From CAZYWA01 sp964650975 [NCBI: uncultured bacterium] (GTDB lineage: Bacteria > JADJOY01), in the NCBI GenBank assembly GCA_964650975.1, contig CAZYWA010000022.1, positions 1 to 28,874 of the forward strand: a stretch of DNA of 28,874 nucleotides, in the 5' to 3' direction. A program made the translations under genes and the position numbers. The notes under the pieces were generated by a model that saw only the letters and a program-made list of their open reading frames with translations, searched no databases and was not told where the DNA came from. Positions 25,121 through 28,874 of this stretch are shown piece after piece (within the stretch, counting starts at the first letter, position 1; each line of letters opens with the position of its first letter).

Positions 25121-26047
25121 ATGGCACGAACGGCGAGATGGCCCGTCGCGATCCTCGGGGGGCTCGCGCTGCTGCTTGCCGGCTGCCCGTTGCAGCCGCC
25201 CCCACCGTTCGTCGCACCGCCCGCGGCCATCCACCCCGACGTCGCCAGTCTCGCCTGGCTCGCCGAGCACTGGGTGAGCGACGACGGCACGTTCGAGCAG
25301 ACCTGGGTGCCGGCGGGCGACGGGCTCTTCGGCGCCTCGTTCACCGTCGAGAGCGGCAAGACCACAGGCTGGGAAGCGTCGATCGTGGCTCTCGACGAGA
25401 AGGGCCGGCTCGCGTATCGCTCCATGCCGGATGGACAGGCACCGGTGGTCTTCCTGCGCGCCGCGAGCAACGACCGCGCGATCCGTTTCACCAACCTGTC
25501 GAACGATCCGCTCACCGCCATCTCGTACGCCCGACGCGACGCCGGCCCCATCGCCCGGCTGGGCCTGCGCCTGGGAGGGCGCACCAGGAACGAGGATGTG
25601 GCGCTGGTGGCGATGCCCGTCGAACGAGCGCCCGAGCTCGAGGCCGCGGATTCACGCTTCGCCGCGGATGTCGACGCGCGCGGCACGCCGGCCTGGGTGG
25701 AGGTCTTCGACCCCACCGGGGGGATGGAGAACCAAGGCAAGCGCGTCGAGGGCGCGGCCGCGATCCGCGCCGCGATGGACCCGCTGCTTTCCGACCGCAC
25801 CCGCCGCTTGCAGTGGGCGCCGATCGCGAGTGGTTTCTCGCCCGCGGGCGACGTGGGCTACACGGTCGGCGCGTGGGGGCTCGCGCGCCACGCGAGGGGC
25901 GAGTGGACGACCGCAGCGCGCGGCGCCTACATCACGTTCTGGCGGCGCGGCGCCGACGGCACCTGGCGCGTGCTCTTCGACGCGGGGGACGACGAAGGCC
26001 CCGCCTCGACCTCTCCTCCGGACGATGGCAGCCAGCTCAACCCCTAG
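25121..26047 (+). CDS. Lipoprotein with DUF6265-like and SnoaL/NTF2-like domains
   Basis: A 308-residue protein. The ATG at 25121, 9 bases after the previous stop, has AGGAG. The signal ends in the canonical lipobox LAGC (Cys22). Residues about 43-175 resemble DUF6265 (SLAWLAEHWVSDDGTFEQTW, then GDGLFGASFTVESGK and a late SYARRDAG), and about 180-300 look like an NTF2/SnoaL-like cone fold (WVEVFDPTGGMENQG, GAAAIRAAMDPLLSD, GAYITFWRRGADGTWRVLFD). Both folds bind small ligands; no catalytic residues are certain. The two-domain arrangement is uncommon to my knowledge. It is the last gene of the GPx operon. The final 11 bases overlap, in the opposite strand, the 3' end of the kinase gene. Confidence 0.85.
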   Translation: MARTARWPVAILGGLALLLAGCPLQPPPPFVAPPAAIHPDVASLAWLAEHWVSDDGTFEQTWVPAGDGLFGASFTVESGKTTGWEASIVALDEKGRLAYRSMPDGQAPVVFLRAASNDRAIRFTNLSNDPLTAISYARRDAGPIARLGLRLGGRTRNEDVALVAMPVERAPELEAADSRFAADVDARGTPAWVEVFDPTGGMENQGKRVEGAAAIRAAMDPLLSDRTRRLQWAPIASGFSPAGDVGYTVGAWGLARHARGEWTTAARGAYITFWRRGADGTWRVLFDAGDDEGPASTSPPDDGSQLNP

Positions 26048-28853
26048 CGCCGCCCGCCACGCTGGCCCGGGTCTGGGCGCTCCGCGAGTCCGCCTCACCG
26101 CGCTTGCGGATCGCGAGCACCACGGTGTTTCTCAGCCGGCTCATGTACCCGAGGCGATGGTCGGAGGCGCCCGTGCCGGTGCCCTCCAGCACCGCGGGGC
26201 CGTCCACGTAAAAGATCCCGTGGGGAACTCCGTCGAGCACCACCGGGAAGAGTGCCAGCGCCGACGCACGGTACTGCTCGTACCAGGCGGGTAGCCCCGC
26301 CGCGACGTTGGGCTCGCGAGTGTCCGCGATCACCAGGTCGCGGACTTCGGCGACCGCCGGACCGAACGAGGCATCCGCGACGTCGTCGAGGAAGAAACGC
26401 TCGTTCCCCACCGCCTGGGCCAGCCGCGCGCCGAGCGCGTGGGTGACCGTGGCCGTCCGAGCGTCGGGGTCGATGCTCGCGTAGAACACGTTCTCGAACT
26501 CGAATCCGGTGAACGCGGTCTCGACCACCATCGTCACCACGTCGTCGATCTCGAAGTCGCGGGTCAGGACCGCCGAGATCTCGTGCAGACGCCGCAGCAG
26601 GATGCGGGTGCGATCGGCCGTGCCGTTCGCCGGAGTCGGCGGGCCTCCCGGCGCCGGTCCGGGGTGCGCGCCGGCCGCCGGCGTCGCGGAACCGTGGCCC
26701 GCGAAGGCGCGCGCCGCGGCGACGTGCGCGCTGCCTCGCACGTCCACGAACGACGCGCGCGCCATGGTGTCGACGGCGGCCACCGCTTGCTCCACCATCG
26801 GCGCCACCGACTTGGCGTCGATCGGCAGGTTGTCGCCGAATCGCTTCACCAGGGAGCCGAGCTTCCGCTCGCGATCCTCCGGCGCTGCGCTCGAGAGGAG
26901 CGTCACCAGCTCGCTCGCGAAGCCCGCTGCCTGACGGATCTGGTCGGCGGTGGTGCGAGGACGAGCCAGCCGCCCCGAGGGCAGTGGCTCCATGCTCTCC
27001 ACCACGACGTCGGGGAATCCCCAGGAGCGCGCCACCGCCGCGCCCAGCATCTCGAGCGAAGCTCCCAGCACGCGCTCCACCGCGGTCTCGACGGTGAGCT
27101 GCTCGGCGGCCGCGACGTGTTTCGCCTCGCCCCACTCGTCCGGGAAGTAGTGCGCGGCCAGGTAGCGCCCCAGATCGCAGAAGAGCCCGCAGCTGTAGGC
27201 CCTCTCCGCCGCCGCCGGGCCGCTCAGGCGCGCTCCCAGGTTTCGCGCCACCGCGGCGCGCAAGAGCGATCCGAGCGCGATCTCGGCGAGCTCGGGATTC
27301 CCTCGCGCACGGCTCATGAGCAACACGTTGAGAGCCGCGTCGCGGACGGCGTCGAAACCGAGCAGCACGATCGCGTGCGACACGGTCGTGATCTGGCCCG
27401 CGGCCGGCCCGTGATAGGAGGAGTTCACGAGCCTCAGCACCTTGCTCGCGAGCGCCACGTCCTTGAGGATCACGCTGGCGAGCTGCGCCGCCGAGCTGGT
27501 CTCGCTCGACGCGATGACGTTGAGCTCCCCGATCACCCGTGCGACCGCCGGGAAGTCGGGGTTGGCGCGCATTCGCGCGAACAACCGCTCGACCACTCCT
27601 TGCGTGACCGGCGCGGCCGTGGCGCGCGGCGGCGGCGCTGGCGCGGCCACGGGCGCGAGCGTGGCGCGAGCGGGCGCCCGAGCCGCGGGTACCGCGGGAC
27701 GCGCGCGATCGGCCGGAGCGGTGGGAGCTGCGGCCGGAGCAGGAGCGATCACGCCGGGCGAATCCTCCCGCGGGATGCCCGGCTGCGGCGGCGCTTCCGC
27801 GGCGGCGGGCACGACCGCGGGGGCAACCGGTTCGGCGTGGGCCGGAGCGACGATTCGCGCAACCGGAGCCGGCGGGACCACCACCGGCTCCTCCATCGAG
27901 TCGAGCGCTCGGGCAACGTCCGTCATCGAAGCCGGCCGGGCCGCCGGATCCTTCGCCAGCATCCGCAGCACCAGCGCGCAGAACTCGGCGGGAGCGTCGA
28001 GCGACGGACACACCGTCTCGGGCGGCGGCGGCTCTTCGAGCAGATGCTGGGTGAGCAGCCTCGCCAGCGTCTTGCCGTCGAAGGGAGGGCGCGCCGCCAG
28101 CATCTCGTAGAGAATCAGACCGAGCGCGTAGATGTCGGCGCGATGGTCCACGCTCTCGCCGCGGATCGATTCCGGCGACAGGAACTGCGGCGTGCCGAGC
28201 AGCATCCCGGAGCGCGTGAGGGTCTCGGCACCCGCCTCGGGTTCGAGGATCTTCGCCACCCCGAAATCCAGCACCTTCACGAGGTCGCGCTCGGTGCCGC
28301 GATCGAAGACCATCACGTTGGCGGGCTTGAGATCGCGATGCACCACGCCGTGGGCGTGGGCGTCGCCGAGCGATCGAGCGATCTGGGCAGCGACCCGCGC
28401 CGCTCGCCGCCACGGCAACCGCCGCTCCTCCAGCACCAGCTGCCGCAGATCACGGCCCTCGACGTACTCCATCGCGATGTAGAGCGTGCCCGACCCCGCC
28501 TCGCCGAAGTCGTAGACCGTGATGGTCGACGGGTGGTTGAGCCGGCACACCGCCGCCGCCTCGTTCACGAAGCGCGCCTTGACCGCCGGATCCGCCGCCA
28601 GGTGCGGATGGAGGACCTTGAGCGCCACGCGCCGGCGAATGGGCTGCTGGTCGGCCAGGTAGACGATGCCCATTCCCCCCTCGCCCAGGCGCCCCTCCAC
28701 CCGGAAACGATTGCCTACCAGCTGCCCGATCAGCGGATCGGCGGTGGGTGGTCCGCACGCGGCTGGAGCCGGGCGCGCGCACCCGGGACAGGTCGAGAGC
28801 CCCTGTTTCCAGGCACTTTCGCAGCTCTGACAGGATGTTCGGGCTTCCAGCAC
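26037..28853 (-). CDS. Ser/Thr protein kinase fused to HDOD and GAF domains
   Basis: A 938-residue cytoplasmic protein starting at GTG 28853 with GGAG about 6 bases upstream; the frame stays open to the right edge, so an upstream start is not excluded, but no ATG or GTG is in frame there. Order: a zinc ribbon (Cys8, 11, 22, 25), a Hanks-type kinase (about 48-320) with LGEGGMGIVY, Lys79 in VALKVL, Glu98, catalytic HRDLKPAN (Asp174), DFG at 196 and GTPQFLSPES, all intact; a Pro/Ala-rich linker (323-415); an HDOD domain (about 425-620: SVILKDVALASKVLRLVNS, AIVLLGFDAVRDAAL); and a C-terminal GAF-like domain (about 750-890). HDOD is a non-catalytic HD-like output module of signalling proteins. The kinase is thus linked to a sensor. 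Substrates are unknown. Its 3' end overlaps the convergent lipoprotein gene by 11 bases. Confidence 0.93.
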   Translation of the reverse strand: MLEARTSCQSCESAWKQGLSTCPGCARPAPAACGPPTADPLIGQLVGNRFRVEGRLGEGGMGIVYLADQQPIRRRVALKVLHPHLAADPAVKARFVNEAAAVCRLNHPSTITVYDFGEAGSGTLYIAMEYVEGRDLRQLVLEERRLPWRRAARVAAQIARSLGDAHAHGVVHRDLKPANVMVFDRGTERDLVKVLDFGVAKILEPEAGAETLTRSGMLLGTPQFLSPESIRGESVDHRADIYALGLILYEMLAARPPFDGKTLARLLTQHLLEEPPPPETVCPSLDAPAEFCALVLRMLAKDPAARPASMTDVARALDSMEEPVVVPPAPVARIVAPAHAEPVAPAVVPAAAEAPPQPGIPREDSPGVIAPAPAAAPTAPADRARPAVPAARAPARATLAPVAAPAPPPRATAAPVTQGVVERLFARMRANPDFPAVARVIGELNVIASSETSSAAQLASVILKDVALASKVLRLVNSSYHGPAAGQITTVSHAIVLLGFDAVRDAALNVLLMSRARGNPELAEIALGSLLRAAVARNLGARLSGPAAAERAYSCGLFCDLGRYLAAHYFPDEWGEAKHVAAAEQLTVETAVERVLGASLEMLGAAVARSWGFPDVVVESMEPLPSGRLARPRTTADQIRQAAGFASELVTLLSSAAPEDRERKLGSLVKRFGDNLPIDAKSVAPMVEQAVAAVDTMARASFVDVRGSAHVAAARAFAGHGSATPAAGAHPGPAPGGPPTPANGTADRTRILLRRLHEISAVLTRDFEIDDVVTMVVETAFTGFEFENVFYASIDPDARTATVTHALGARLAQAVGNERFFLDDVADASFGPAVAEVRDLVIADTREPNVAAGLPAWYEQYRASALALFPVVLDGVPHGIFYVDGPAVLEGTGTGASDHRLGYMSRLRNTVVLAIRKRGEADSRSAQTRASVAGGARG

Positions 28854-28874
28854 GCGGCTCCACGTGGCGCCGGG

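Noticed and set aside
24223-26211. A 662-codon + strand frame across the EF-hand and lipoprotein genes
   Set aside because: It crosses two genes with good starts, ribosome sites and domains, and encodes an Arg-rich sequence.

Overview
This is a very GC-rich window (roughly 70% by eye) holding 19 protein-coding genes, two of which touch or approach a window edge. No rRNA, tRNA or CRISPR was seen. Envelope proteins dominate: signal peptides, four lipoproteins or lipoprotein-like proteins, and a periplasmic glutathione peroxidase. With them come a hybrid histidine kinase, a Hanks-type Ser/Thr kinase fused to HDOD, a MopE-type metal-binding motif and a polyprenyl-phosphate-dependent glycosyltransferase. 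Together these suggest a diderm soil or sediment bacterium of the former Deltaproteobacteria (Myxococcota or a neighbouring uncultured phylum). This placement is an inference with low confidence, as no marker gene is present.

Layout. 1-5434 (minus strand): three secreted proteins, namely two tandem CocE/NonD-type alpha/beta hydrolases (the first cut by the window edge, the second with two C-terminal FN3 domains) and a CSLREA-type beta-helix surface protein. 5872-9279 (+): a hybrid histidine kinase with HAMP, GAF, two receiver domains and HPt. 9573-13005: a GT39-like membrane glycosyltransferase converging on a DPM1-like GT2 enzyme that could make its lipid-linked sugar donor. 13205-15603 (+): a two-gene operon of a GH18-like lipoprotein and an exported amidohydrolase. 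15626-16900 (-): a class A FAD monooxygenase. 17238-18071 (+): an unknown helical-repeat protein. 18128-18832 (-): an alkaline ceramidase-like CREST membrane protein. 18868-19051: a short fold-back, MITE-like element with terminal inverted repeats and a 4-bp target duplication. 19086-21564 (+): a translationally coupled operon of two unknown proteins and a GMC oxidoreductase. 21583-22122 (-): a small lipoprotein with a Gly/His-rich tail. 22279-26047 (+): an operon of exported glutathione peroxidase, an EF-hand/four-Cys membrane protein and a two-domain lipoprotein. 26037-28853 (-): a zinc ribbon-kinase-HDOD-GAF protein whose 3' end overlaps the lipoprotein gene.

Most genes are separated by short gaps or convergent junctions, and starts are mostly supported by GGAGG-like ribosome binding sites. 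The points most worth following are the fold-back element, the GMC operon with two unrecognised partners, the GPx/EF-hand operon, and the beta-helix protein with a Cys cluster and a sorting-like C-terminus. No defence system or recognisable novel system of larger scale was found.
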